This document shows positions 25,877 to 34,511 of a stretch of DNA of 64,000 nt, piece after piece. The position numbers were made by a program, and so were the translations under genes. The notes under the pieces were generated by a model. That model searched no databases, had not been told where the DNA came from, and worked only from the letters and a program-made list of their open reading frames with translations. Numbering within the stretch: the stretch's first letter is position 1; every line of letters starts with the position of its first letter. This DNA comes from Niastella koreensis GR20-10 (lineage in GTDB: Bacteria > Bacteroidota > Bacteroidia > Chitinophagales > Chitinophagaceae). The stretch lies in NCBI RefSeq assembly GCF_000246855.1, contig NC_016609.1:7576744-7640743 (forward strand). Reading direction: 5' to 3'.

Positions 25877-26050
25877 TTATTTCTTCTTACTGCCGTTGAT
25901 CGCGTTCACAGCGCTTGTGCGATCAGTATAAACGGAGCCTCCGCTGCCGCCTACTTGCACTCGTCCTAAGCTGTCCGAGAATTTGATTTTAGCATCATTC
26001 TCTTTGGCTGCTTTAATGATTGTTTGGCGATCTGGTTTATTCAGTGACAT
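25877..26050 (-). CDS. Hypothetical 57-residue basic protein
   Basis: Starts MSLNKPDRQTIIKAAKENDA and ends in KKK. Composition (evenly coding, balanced charge, a TDRTSAVNAING stretch) looks real although short. It lies upstream of the coupling-protein gene on the same strand. No family recognised. Confidence 0.6.
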   Translation of the reverse strand: MSLNKPDRQTIIKAAKENDAKIKFSDSLGRVQVGGSGGSVYTDRTSAVNAINGSKKK

Positions 26051-26093
26051 TTAAAACTGATTTATAAATTCAAAAAATGGGTGTCTCAAAATT

Positions 26094-26109
26094 CATAGTG
26101 GCCACTATG
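26094..26109. promoter_or_regulatory. Perfect 16-bp palindrome
   Basis: CATAGTGG/CCACTATG, 43 bases upstream of the 57-residue ORF. It has the size of an operator. The remaining part of 26051-26288 contains no supported gene. Confidence 0.45.
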
Positions 26110-26288
26110 GTGTAAAAGTTGTTTCGGTGGTGGGCGCAAGCGCCATTGCTATATAGCCGGGCTTAAATTTAATCTCTAATGTGCTATCGGCAAGGCTTGG
26201 CTATTGCCTGCCAAAAGCGTATTCAACCAGGCGGTAGTGCGTAGCAAAAAATACCGCATGAAAAAAGGATAAGGTTTAACTCACACGC

Positions 26289-26741
26289 CTATTCCTGACC
26301 TGCGTGTTCTTTCAGCAGTTCTTTAAACTCGTTACTCCAAAACTCATTATACAGGGTAATGTCATCAATGAACCAACAACCATTCAGTTTAATGAATTGA
26401 ATTTTGAAAGCGCAGTATCTTTGATCTTCCTCACTATACTTTCCTGTTTTGGATACTGGCTTTGCTTTTTCATCCATAACGCATACTAAAACGGTGCTAT
26501 CAAAAAAGCCCTCCTTGATTTCGATCAAGTCATAGATGCTATGCCCGCAGATTATTCGACCGAACTTGAAACAGCTTTGATATTTCTCTGCGTGCTGTTC
26601 TTCCAATGTCAACTGCCGAAGGTTAGGCGATAACATGGCGTAAACCTGTTCAGCGTCTCCTAACTGCATCAAACCATAAAAGGCGTGCGTGGTGCCTTTG
26701 ATCTCTTGGTGATCTTTGTTTCGATTGTTAATTGGTGGCAT
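26289..26741 (-). CDS. Hypothetical protein, possibly NTF2/SnoaL-like fold
   Basis: 150 residues. The pattern of an N-terminal helix pair (AFYGLMQLGDAEQVYAML) followed by beta-strand segments (STVLVCVMDEKAKPVS; YCAFKIQFIKLNGCWFIDDI) ending in a helix resembles NTF2-like proteins; this is a fold guess, not a recognised family. It is within the mobile island on the minus strand, with no tight operon partner. Confidence 0.6.
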   Translation of the reverse strand: MPPINNRNKDHQEIKGTTHAFYGLMQLGDAEQVYAMLSPNLRQLTLEEQHAEKYQSCFKFGRIICGHSIYDLIEIKEGFFDSTVLVCVMDEKAKPVSKTGKYSEEDQRYCAFKIQFIKLNGCWFIDDITLYNEFWSNEFKELLKEHAGQE

Positions 26742-27004
26742 TGCTATTATGTGTTTTGTTTAAGCGTTAACGAGGATCGAAGATGACAAGTTTTTTGATA
26801 TAAAAATTCACAAATAGCTATTATTCAATAATTTATGAAGATTACTTTTTCACGCTGCCCCCGTATTAAAACGGGATTTTTTCATGGATTGTGATTTTTT
26901 CACGATTAAGCGTTAAATTTTCACAACTATTGAAATAGTTAATAAATCTCTCCTTGACAGAAGTGAGTTCATGAGATATGTTAATTGCCATTTGGAGAGA
27001 CATC

Positions 27005-27343
27005 ATGGCTGGAAAAAAGAAATCAAAGGTTTTTACCCCCCTAACAAAAAGAACTTGGGTGAATAAGTTTAAGTCAGAGTTTGAAGGAGATACTTCAATC
27101 CTAACTGGCTATATGGAATGTATAGATCGTCAAAATCCCGTGCTTGAAAAAATGGTAAAAACTGCAAAAAAATTTGAAGAATTAAAAGAACAGATTTTAA
27201 ATTTTACAAAAGACCAGGGCGATCTAGTGAAAGAAATGCGTAATAAGTGGAATAGTCCGCAAGCAGATAAATATGGTTTTCCCAAAGCAGATGCGTTGTC
27301 TAATCTAAGTCGCACTTACAAAGCAAGTCATTTTAAAAAATAA
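27005..27343 (+). CDS. Hypothetical small helical protein (gene 1 of unknown cassette)
   Basis: 112 residues, Lys-rich, helical. The start is the ATG at 27005 (MAGKKKSKVFTPLTKRTWVN), which has TTGGAGAGA upstream as ribosome-binding site; a longer frame from 26978 lacks this. It is on the plus strand, opposite to the surrounding mobilisation genes, and more AT-rich than they are. The second gene follows 75 bases later on the same strand. No family recognised. Confidence 0.7.
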   Translation: MAGKKKSKVFTPLTKRTWVNKFKSEFEGDTSILTGYMECIDRQNPVLEKMVKTAKKFEELKEQILNFTKDQGDLVKEMRNKWNSPQADKYGFPKADALSNLSRTYKASHFKK

Positions 27344-27418
27344 GCTTGCCTCTATTGATATTGCAAAAGTTTCTCTTATTAATTACCTGCCGTTTGCAGG
27401 ATTAAAACTATTAACTCA

Positions 27419-28696
27419 GTGGATGACGTTAAACTCTTTGTAAATACGACCGTCGATTTTGCCCTATTTATAAAGTTCGCAGATTTTATTAATGAACAAG
27501 AGCCTAAACAAGTTGATGGTTCTTCGCCAGATTTGTATGAAACATTGCAGGCAATATTAAAATTTAAAAGAAATGATAAGCTAATAAGTGCTGGGACATT
27601 ACAAAATAAATTCACCCAAGCTCGTAAGGGTAATTTGACATTGCCAGCGGAGAGCTATATAGATTTTTGCAAAAAGTTTAATGACGCATTTTATAAGTTA
27701 AATCTGGAATTACAGGATGACTACAAATTAATTAAAGCTGCGTTTGAGCAATGGAAGTCGAACCTTGATAGTACTTATAATATAAAACATGAAAATGCTT
27801 ATCAAAAATTAGAAGCTATAAGTACAGAAGAAACTATTGAAACATCCGACAACAAGAGAAATGAAAAAAATTCATCAGAGGTTACTCATGATGAATTTTA
27901 CAATGCCCTTGATACTATTTCTCAATATTATGTATGGAATATTGGATATGGAGACGTGCTTCCATACGAAATAGCCATTGCAAAGATGTTTAAACATTTT
28001 GTAATGCGACGCACAGAAAAATACTTTGATGACGATGAGCTGTTTTCACGCGAGAAATTTGATAAATCAGATTTCAGTTACAGGGATTGGAAAATCTATG
28101 AACTTTATGGTGAAAAAGTAATTTGTCGATCTCTTCAATTTAGCGATTTATCTGATTTTCAAGTGGGATATTTTCCAGGATTTAAAAGTTATATTACATT
28201 AGGTCGAAAGGAGCAAATTGATTTGTCAAAAATAGAGGCTAGTGACTTTGGTTCAGTTTCAACAGAATATATCCATGACGAATTTGTGTTTGATTATTTT
28301 CATAATGTAGTTACAATTTCAAATTGTAGTTATGAACGGAATAGTGATTTAATAAAATCGCATTTTAAAGAGAATTATAATTTTCATTATATCCCCCCAA
28401 ATTGGCGCGATGAAAATATTCAGGCGGGCCATAAATGCACCATGGATGCCAAGAATGTTTTAACGTTTATTCCGGCTTTTTTAGTTGCAGACTTTGACGC
28501 ACCTTCAAAAAAATCGCCTTATTATGTCGAGTACGACTTAAATAGTGTTGAATTACCTGACAAAATAAAAGCCAGATTATACGGTTGGAAATCTTTAAAA
28601 TTGTTTCCATTCAGGCATATTCATTTAACGGCATGGTTGTCGCTTGGAGATGACGAACTTGGATTTCCGTTTTATGGGATGGGTGATGATATTTAG
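27419..28696 (+). CDS. Hypothetical 425-residue protein (gene 2 of unknown cassette)
   Basis: No family recognised. The first 140 residues are helical (VNTTVDFALFIKFADFINEQ; SYIDFCKKFNDAFYKLNLEL), followed by a mixed, aromatic-rich C-terminal domain (IYELYGEKVICRSLQFSD; FVFDYFHNVVTISNCSYERN; SLKLFPFRHIHLTAWLSLGD). The first usable start is GTG at 27419; the frame is open back to 27383, so an ATT or other rare start cannot be ruled out. AT-rich, opposite in direction to the mobilisation genes, hence probably cargo. A defence or toxin-antitoxin role is possible but nothing in the sequence proves it. Confidence 0.7.
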   Translation: MDDVKLFVNTTVDFALFIKFADFINEQEPKQVDGSSPDLYETLQAILKFKRNDKLISAGTLQNKFTQARKGNLTLPAESYIDFCKKFNDAFYKLNLELQDDYKLIKAAFEQWKSNLDSTYNIKHENAYQKLEAISTEETIETSDNKRNEKNSSEVTHDEFYNALDTISQYYVWNIGYGDVLPYEIAIAKMFKHFVMRRTEKYFDDDELFSREKFDKSDFSYRDWKIYELYGEKVICRSLQFSDLSDFQVGYFPGFKSYITLGRKEQIDLSKIEASDFGSVSTEYIHDEFVFDYFHNVVTISNCSYERNSDLIKSHFKENYNFHYIPPNWRDENIQAGHKCTMDAKNVLTFIPAFLVADFDAPSKKSPYYVEYDLNSVELPDKIKARLYGWKSLKLFPFRHIHLTAWLSLGDDELGFPFYGMGDDI

Positions 28697-28740
28697 CAAT
28701 CTTGAACATGAAACTTTAAGTATTACTATTTTGTGTACAT

Positions 28741-28756
28741 CCTAAGCATGCTTAGG
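28741..28756. promoter_or_regulatory. Perfect 16-bp palindrome after the unknown cassette
   Basis: CCTAAGCA/TGCTTAGG, flanked by ACAT on the left and GAAGATGT on the right, extending the symmetry loosely. It separates the cassette from convergent genes. It could be an operator, a recombination site or part of a terminator; no T-run follows. Confidence 0.4.
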
Positions 28757-28802
28757 GAAGATGTCTGACTGTTCAGTATATATGTTTTAACTACACGCCA
28801 CC

Positions 28803-29180
28803 TCAGCCCTTCCGTTCTTCCACCACAGCCTCGATAACGATAGGTTGGCCCGCTGTTCCTGGCATTAGATAGCGTTGATCACATACGAATATATCAGACG
28901 GCTTTTCGCGGGCGAATAACCGCTTTAACGGTTTCAGGCTGTAACCTTTCAGGATTAATCTTTCAGACGTAAAGCGTAACACGATTAAGTTATGCTCTCC
29001 TGCTAAAAACAACCTTACGGACATCAAGAAGGGATAGTAAAAGGTCATTTCTTCGCCGTTCGCCCAATGCACCGTTAAACAGTTATACGATATAGCTGGA
29101 ATAACATCCGATTGGTGGGGCGTGGGGTCGCCTTCCTTCCACTCTTGGGATAATTTATTGAATGACTGGCTTGGGTGCAT
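28803..29180 (-). CDS. Hypothetical protein downstream of the TrwC-like relaxase
   Basis: 125 residues with alternating beta-like segments (YNCLTVHWANGEEMTFYYPF; LFLAGEHNLIVLRFTSERLI). The start overlaps the end of the relaxase gene by 26 bases, so the two are probably co-translated. No family recognised. Confidence 0.65.
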   Translation of the reverse strand: MHPSQSFNKLSQEWKEGDPTPHQSDVIPAISYNCLTVHWANGEEMTFYYPFLMSVRLFLAGEHNLIVLRFTSERLILKGYSLKPLKRLFAREKPSDIFVCDQRYLMPGTAGQPIVIEAVVEERKG

Positions 29181-31893
29181 ACGGTCTTACAGGTCTTTCG
29201 ATAGCTGGTGATTGTGACTCTGGGGCGAGGGTTAGTTGTGGTGGCGGTGATTCCAGGTAGGCCCATTGCCTTGCCACAAACTGACTGAGTTCAGTCGGCC
29301 CCAATAATTCAAGCGCCGATTGTCGGTCACCTATCTGTGAGACTTGCTCCATCAAGGCAGCTTTATCGTCCGTGTAGAGATGCACCTTATCCCTGGCGCG
29401 TGACACGGACACATAAAATTGTTTCATGTTTGAGGCAGGAAAGGTGCTGGCTGGCATCGCAATATATACTTCATCAGTGGTACGTCCCTGTGCCCCGTGG
29501 GACGTGGTTGTATAACCATGATTGAGATGGCCAAACTCAGGGCTTACACGATATTCAACTTTGGTGGTGGGGTTTATCAATATGATGTCGCTGCCTTCAT
29601 CCACGGAAACAACTTTCAGGCTTTGGCCATTATTTAGTCGCTTGCCTGTGCGGTCACTACTGCCGCGTGTAATGGTCACACTGTCACCGATTGCTAGAGG
29701 TATGACAGTTTTCCTGTAGACGGTGAATTGATGAGCCTTATCCAACGGCAAAGGCAAAGCATTTCCGGCAGGATCTACAACGGTAAAGGTATCACCTGAC
29801 ACGTTACTGACCTGACAAACAGTGCCACGGGTAATGCCGGGCATGTTCTGGTTGAACTGTACGGCAAAACCTGGTTGATACATGCGGCCATCGGCTTTTT
29901 CTGCATCGGTGTAGTTGAGATTGATATACCGGGTTACAGGTATGTCATGCTGGCCAATAGTTCCATTGGCTCGCAGGGCGTTTCGTAGTTCAGCGGTGAC
30001 GGCTTCACCCTGTTGATGTGTCGGAGAAACAACAAGGGCGGTTTTGCCCTGGTTGATCGCCTGCATGTACTCGTTTACCAGTTGTCCGTTCAGTTGATCG
30101 GCTTCAATCTCGGTAATGGCGTTAAATTCTTCCAGGCGTTCAAAGGCCGATGTGATATTACCCACTGCAATATCCTCGACGGCTTTGCGATAACCGTCAT
30201 GACGCTGGCGGTAAATTTTATTGATCTCTGCCGCTTTAATTCCGGCAACGGTATTGAGAATACGCAATGCATCCCCACGCACAACACTGGGGTGCTGGCG
30301 CGTGTCACCAAACAATATCAGTCGCGCGTTTTTCTCCGTCACCAATCGCAACAGGGCCGTCATATCTTTTATTCCCAATAGCCCGGCTTCATCAACAATC
30401 AAGCAACCGTCCTGCAGGGCGTTTTGCATCTCAGTATCAACCAACAAGCGTGCAACAGTATCAGCCTCTTTAAAACCTTCCTCTCGCATGACGCCACGCG
30501 AGGCGCTGGCTGTCGGCGCCACAAGAACGGACTTTATTCCGGTGCCATTGATATGCTTGACCAGTTCTTTTAGCGTTGTGGTTTTACCCGTTCCAGCTCC
30601 GCCTTGAACGTTCGATACTCGATCCAATGTCGTCAATACATGGGTAACGGCGGTGGCTTGATCGCCTGCAACGTCAAGCGGCGGCACCATTCTATATAAA
30701 GGGGTAAGCTGGCCTTTGCCGGCAATGGCAAGGTCAACCATCCTTTTTTCTTCAGCCAGTACCTCATGAGTGGTACACATAATTTTCTGGCCGTCCTGAA
30801 TAGTAACAATACGGCTGTCCTGATGGAATGCCTGGGTAATGTCATCAAGCGATAGGCAAGAGTTTTCCAAGCCATAGCGATAAGCAGCGGCCAAAATGCG
30901 GCGGTCATGCGCGACAGATGCCCGTTCAAAACATTGTGAAAGCGCATGGTCAATACATTGTTGAGGCGTGACCGATACAACCAGCGTTACAGGATCGCCG
31001 CTGTTTTTGCCGTCATCCAGGTTCAACTCAGCAACCTGTCGCAACCAATCTTGTTTCAATTCAGCCAAAGAAATATCTTTTCTCTTTTTGGCGCGGGTCT
31101 GTGCGCCAAGCTGGTCAAGCTCTGCGGCATCTGTAATATTGTTCTCTTTGGCAATCCGTTTGATTGCTGCATTTCTTTTAGAGAACAGGTCAATGACTGG
31201 CTGTGGTATGCCTTCCAGTTCAAAGGCGGTGGCGGTGCGGCGAATAGTGTAACCTAACGCCGTCAACTTATCGGCTAGTCGCTTATAAAAGCGTTCCTGA
31301 TAATACGGCATGTCGCGTTTTATATCGCGGAATTGCCCTGCTTTATATACCTGCTCCGTATCATCCCACGTCGCATTGAGTACGGTGCAATGAGAATGTA
31401 TGTGCGGATCGGGGTTTGTATCATCATCAACGGGCCTGGCAGTCAGGTGTAAAAAGCTGCCCCATAGCAATTCACCTGTAGGGCGGTTTTCATTCTGGCC
31501 GTTTTTGCGGACCCGTGTTTGTCCGTCTGCTTCAATGTCCTGCATGGTTTCATGAACGGATTCCTGAAACACGGCAGGAATACGTTCGTCGCCATAAACC
31601 GCATAGGCTGTGGAAACTGATTTGGGACAATGATAATTGATATCATAGTAAACGGTGCGGCTATCACTGGTGCGCTGCGTAAGTGTCTCACCTGTAGCCG
31701 GGTTGATATTCCAGCACAGTGAATGAAACGCCTCTTTTGTCGTCGGCCCCGCAATTCCTAAGCGGTTTGCAACCTTGCCGTGAAACGCCCCTGGGTACTC
31801 CTGGTCATTGATATAATAGTCACCCTGCAGAAACGCATCGTTGAAATAGTCCTCGGCATGGGCGGCGGATTTAACTTGAATCATGCGGATCAT
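29155..31893 (-). CDS. TrwC/TraI-type (MOBF) relaxase-helicase
   Basis: 912 residues, near the usual length for conjugative relaxase-helicases. N-terminal relaxase domain (about 1-300) with the catalytic tyrosine region near the start (DYFNDAFLQGDYYIND) and the three-His metal site in PDPHIHSHCTVLN (164-168). C-terminal SF1 helicase: Walker A GGAGTGKTTT (431-440), Walker B CLIVDEAG (497-504), LFGDTRQHPSV, and the late motif TTSHGAQGRTTDEVYIAM. This is a second relaxase besides MobA. MOBF relaxases are mostly known from Proteobacteria plasmids; its presence suggests a separate mobile module. Confidence 0.93.
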   Translation of the reverse strand: MIRMIQVKSAAHAEDYFNDAFLQGDYYINDQEYPGAFHGKVANRLGIAGPTTKEAFHSLCWNINPATGETLTQRTSDSRTVYYDINYHCPKSVSTAYAVYGDERIPAVFQESVHETMQDIEADGQTRVRKNGQNENRPTGELLWGSFLHLTARPVDDDTNPDPHIHSHCTVLNATWDDTEQVYKAGQFRDIKRDMPYYQERFYKRLADKLTALGYTIRRTATAFELEGIPQPVIDLFSKRNAAIKRIAKENNITDAAELDQLGAQTRAKKRKDISLAELKQDWLRQVAELNLDDGKNSGDPVTLVVSVTPQQCIDHALSQCFERASVAHDRRILAAAYRYGLENSCLSLDDITQAFHQDSRIVTIQDGQKIMCTTHEVLAEEKRMVDLAIAGKGQLTPLYRMVPPLDVAGDQATAVTHVLTTLDRVSNVQGGAGTGKTTTLKELVKHINGTGIKSVLVAPTASASRGVMREEGFKEADTVARLLVDTEMQNALQDGCLIVDEAGLLGIKDMTALLRLVTEKNARLILFGDTRQHPSVVRGDALRILNTVAGIKAAEINKIYRQRHDGYRKAVEDIAVGNITSAFERLEEFNAITEIEADQLNGQLVNEYMQAINQGKTALVVSPTHQQGEAVTAELRNALRANGTIGQHDIPVTRYINLNYTDAEKADGRMYQPGFAVQFNQNMPGITRGTVCQVSNVSGDTFTVVDPAGNALPLPLDKAHQFTVYRKTVIPLAIGDSVTITRGSSDRTGKRLNNGQSLKVVSVDEGSDIILINPTTKVEYRVSPEFGHLNHGYTTTSHGAQGRTTDEVYIAMPASTFPASNMKQFYVSVSRARDKVHLYTDDKAALMEQVSQIGDRQSALELLGPTELSQFVARQWAYLESPPPQLTLAPESQSPAIERPVRPYAPKPVIQ

Positions 31894-31930
31894 GAAAATT
31901 GCCTCGCGAGGGGAATAAAATTTTTTGAAT

Positions 31931-31963
31931 AAAAAAAGGCACCGCCCTATGTGAGGCGGTGCC
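31931..31963 (-). terminator. Terminator after the ArdC-like gene
   Basis: On the minus strand GGCACCGCC, loop TCACATAG, GGCGGTGCC, then TTTTTTT: a 9-bp perfect stem with a T-run. It ends the ArdC-like transcript before the relaxase gene. Confidence 0.85.
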
Positions 31964-31979
31964 AGTTGCGGTAATTGAA

Positions 31980-32882
31980 TTATTTCGGTTGCAAGCCGTG
32001 CAAATAGTCACACGCCTTTGATGCTTGACTTGCAGCAGTAAAGAGGCATTTTTTATTGTTTCTGAGAATTTCCAGCCAATGAGCAATATAGTTGGCATGC
32101 TCGCCACTTTGCAGAACGGTGATGTCATGCTCTGCGCATAGGAAGGCGGTGCCAAGCTCGCCAACTAGTTCTTCGACGGCATAATCCTTGTCCCCTTTTT
32201 TAGCACCGAATTTTCGGTTGAGGCGTTTTGAATGACCTGTCCAATGGGTCAACTCATGAAACAAGGTTGAATAATAGCCTTCGGTAGCAGTACATTCCGA
32301 CGTTTCAATAAAGAACTCGGAATAAGGCATAAAGATTTTATCATCTGACGGCGTGAAATAAGCCTTTCCAACATGGTGGGCAATATCTGCGCCTGTATTG
32401 GCGATAAACTCATCAGCTTTTTTAACACGGGTAACAAGATCCGCTTGTGGCGCTTCCTCCAAGCTATCAATCGTAAAACTTGCCAATTGACAGCGATTGA
32501 AAACAATCGAGGATTTAATGAAAGGGATTTCTTCGATTTTACCATCAACCTCTTTTTCTACGGTATTGTAATAAATGATCCGTGTGCCTTTTTCGCCTTT
32601 TCGGACAAACTCTTTCTTTTCGTTCCATTGTTTCAAGCTGGCCCATTCATGCGTGCAAAACTGATTTTTGGCAACGGAAGTCCAAAGCAGCAGGATATTG
32701 ACACCACGATAATAGTTGTCAGTCGTGTAATTGTTGGGAAGCGCTAAGCCTGCATCCGGTGTATTCCAGGGCTGGTGCCAGGGAACAACGCCTTTTTCGA
32801 GTTGTTCAATGATCGTATCGGTGACTTGTTGGTGAAGGTCTTGGCGGCTTACGGATGATTTTTTTTGCTGTACGGTTGTCAT
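31980..32882 (-). CDS. ArdC-like antirestriction / ssDNA-binding metallopeptidase
   Basis: 300 residues. The N-terminal ArdC-type domain (about 10-150: VVPWHQPWNTPDAGLALPNN; YYRGVNILLLW) binds single-stranded DNA; the C-terminal zincin domain has the zinc-binding HELTHWTGH near 206-214. Such proteins protect or process incoming single-stranded plasmid DNA in the recipient, as shown for ArdC of pSa. Location next to a relaxase fits. Full length. Confidence 0.88.
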   Translation of the reverse strand: MTTVQQKKSSVSRQDLHQQVTDTIIEQLEKGVVPWHQPWNTPDAGLALPNNYTTDNYYRGVNILLLWTSVAKNQFCTHEWASLKQWNEKKEFVRKGEKGTRIIYYNTVEKEVDGKIEEIPFIKSSIVFNRCQLASFTIDSLEEAPQADLVTRVKKADEFIANTGADIAHHVGKAYFTPSDDKIFMPYSEFFIETSECTATEGYYSTLFHELTHWTGHSKRLNRKFGAKKGDKDYAVEELVGELGTAFLCAEHDITVLQSGEHANYIAHWLEILRNNKKCLFTAASQASKACDYLHGLQPK

Positions 32883-33083
32883 TCATGCTCTTTCTGTTCA
32901 GGGTGATGGGTACAGGGACGCAACGCCGGAACACAGCGACTGGTTCCGACAAGAATTTTGAACGGCGCGAGGAAGCCCGTAAGGGCAGGGAAAATTGTTG
33001 TGGAAGCAAAGGAGCGATTCCGGCAGTCCTGTACAAACCCATCAATCCCTGAGGGTAAGAACAAGGACGCCGGACGTTAAAGA

Positions 33084-33728
33084 CTATCCTTTGACAAGTG
33101 CCGACTGAGCGACACACCATTCGCGGATTGTTTCATGTCTGGCAAAGGAGTGGTTCATAGGGACATGCTCAACACTGCGCTCGACTAAACAATAAGCGGT
33201 CATGGCGTCTATGGCAGTTTTGCCGTAGTCGTCATTAGGCATCCATGAAATAAGTTGCTTGTATGTATTTTGATATAGATACGGCGGTACTTTATGCAGT
33301 AAATCGTATGTATGGAGAATAAGGACGTCACCGGAAAACCAATGATCCTTTTTTCTGGCAGCCAACGCCAAAAAATCTTTCATATTTAGGAATATATGAA
33401 GTTTACGTGTGGGATATTCGCTCCCACGAATAACGCTGACATCGCGTTGACCATCTTTATATTCAGAATTGATCCAACCGGAATAGCTCTGATTAACAAG
33501 CTCAAAGCCTCCTTCTTCATTAAGCATCCCTAGTGCATAGAAGTACTTTTTATCTTGTCTGTTATAAAGTTTAATTAGTTGAAGATATTTTTGACACACG
33601 GCTGCTGATATGCCTTGTTCGGCCATATAATCGAGTAATGTGGAATTTTCCGCCTGCGAAATTTTAGACAATAGAATATCGTTATCGACTTTCATCGAAT
33701 CCTCATAAGTTGTGAATGGAGTAGACAT
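33084..33728 (-). CDS. Toprim/primase-like protein of a mobile element, short
   Basis: 214 residues. The segment DYMAEQGISAAVCQKYLQL then RQDKKYFYALGMLNEEGGFEL-VNQSYSGW resembles the DnaG-like 'Toprim domain' proteins of Bacteroidota mobile elements, where the same order (late-branching helix, YFA(I/L)G, GG(Y/F)EL) is found. No zinc-finger domain is present in front and the Toprim acidic motifs are not clear, so it may be a reduced or inactive relative. Moderate support only. Confidence 0.5.
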   Translation of the reverse strand: MSTPFTTYEDSMKVDNDILLSKISQAENSTLLDYMAEQGISAAVCQKYLQLIKLYNRQDKKYFYALGMLNEEGGFELVNQSYSGWINSEYKDGQRDVSVIRGSEYPTRKLHIFLNMKDFLALAARKKDHWFSGDVLILHTYDLLHKVPPYLYQNTYKQLISWMPNDDYGKTAIDAMTAYCLVERSVEHVPMNHSFARHETIREWCVAQSALVKG

Positions 33729-33755
33729 TAGGAAGAAAGGAAGCGATTGGTCGCT

Positions 33756-34022
33756 TTATAATTTATTGGGGCTTTGTTCGCGTTCACGTAAGAAACGCAT
33801 AACGTCAGAACGCCAATAGCGTATCCAACGGCCAACTTTGACGTATCTAAGGTTGTGGCGCTTCGTGCAGCGCCAAACGGCTAGGGAACCAACATTCAAA
33901 GGTTTTGTGCCACCTAAAATAGCGGCGACAGTAGGCGGGTCTAATAAAACATCATTTTCTTGCGGCGGTGTAATCAATTTTATCTCCTGTGTAAAACCGC
34001 TTTTCCGATTCCTTCGAATCAA
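33756..34022 (-). CDS. AlpA/excisionase-type helix-turn-helix regulator
   Basis: 88 residues. The central part LLDPPTVAAILGG-TKPLNVGSLAVWR-CTKRHNLRYVKVGRWIRYWRSDVMRFL matches the winged-HTH 'helix-turn-helix domain' (PF12728) of excisionases and AlpA: helix, turn with a DNA-reading Trp/Arg, and the YVKVGR-I-Y hairpin. It probably controls excision together with the integrase at 34512-35723, or early genes of this module. Confidence 0.8.
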   Translation of the reverse strand: MIRRNRKSGFTQEIKLITPPQENDVLLDPPTVAAILGGTKPLNVGSLAVWRCTKRHNLRYVKVGRWIRYWRSDVMRFLREREQSPNKL

Positions 34023-34511
34023 GCGGGGCGCGCTTTATACATGAAAAAAAGCTTGCTTGCAGCAAATGACGTGGCGAATAATGCCGGATAAGGTAAAATC
34101 ATAACCTCGTATGCTGTCCGGTTATTTTATTTAAACATGGTACGAGCGCTTGCACTTTTTTGGCCAAGATTATAATATGAACTATCCCGCATTAATGCAT
34201 TTTTGGGGCATCGGTGGGGGCATCTTTCAGAAAGTGAAAATAAAAATCCTGTATTATCAAAGGTAAAGGACTTTAAATGAGCAGCCGTTCGGCAGCACCA
34301 GTATATTCCTATCACGGATTATCTAGGCTTAATTCACACCATCAAAATCCAATAATTACAGCGTTTTGTGATATAAACGCGCTAGTCATTCATTCCTATA
34401 ATCATCCGGCATTAACCCGAAAAAGGGGCATTTATGGGGGCATCGTAACGCTTTTCATAATACGATGCCCCAATTTAATCCCCAACCAACTGACAACAAA
34501 GGAGAAAAACC
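34023..34511. promoter_or_regulatory. Gene-free region with repeated GGGGCAT motifs, probable integrase arm sites
   Basis: GGGGCAT occurs at about 34206, 34216, 34426 and 34436 in pairs (GGGGCATCGGTGGGGGCAT; GGGGCATTTATGGGGGCAT), with an inverted ATGCCCC near 34465. Paired GGGGGCA words upstream of P4-type integrases are a recurrent arrangement and are probably arm-type binding sites. The region also carries the integrase promoter. No gene is supported here. Confidence 0.5.

Noticed and set aside
26860-26885. CCCGT/ACGGG hairpin followed by T's
   Set aside because: Only five base pairs, and no plus-strand gene precedes it.
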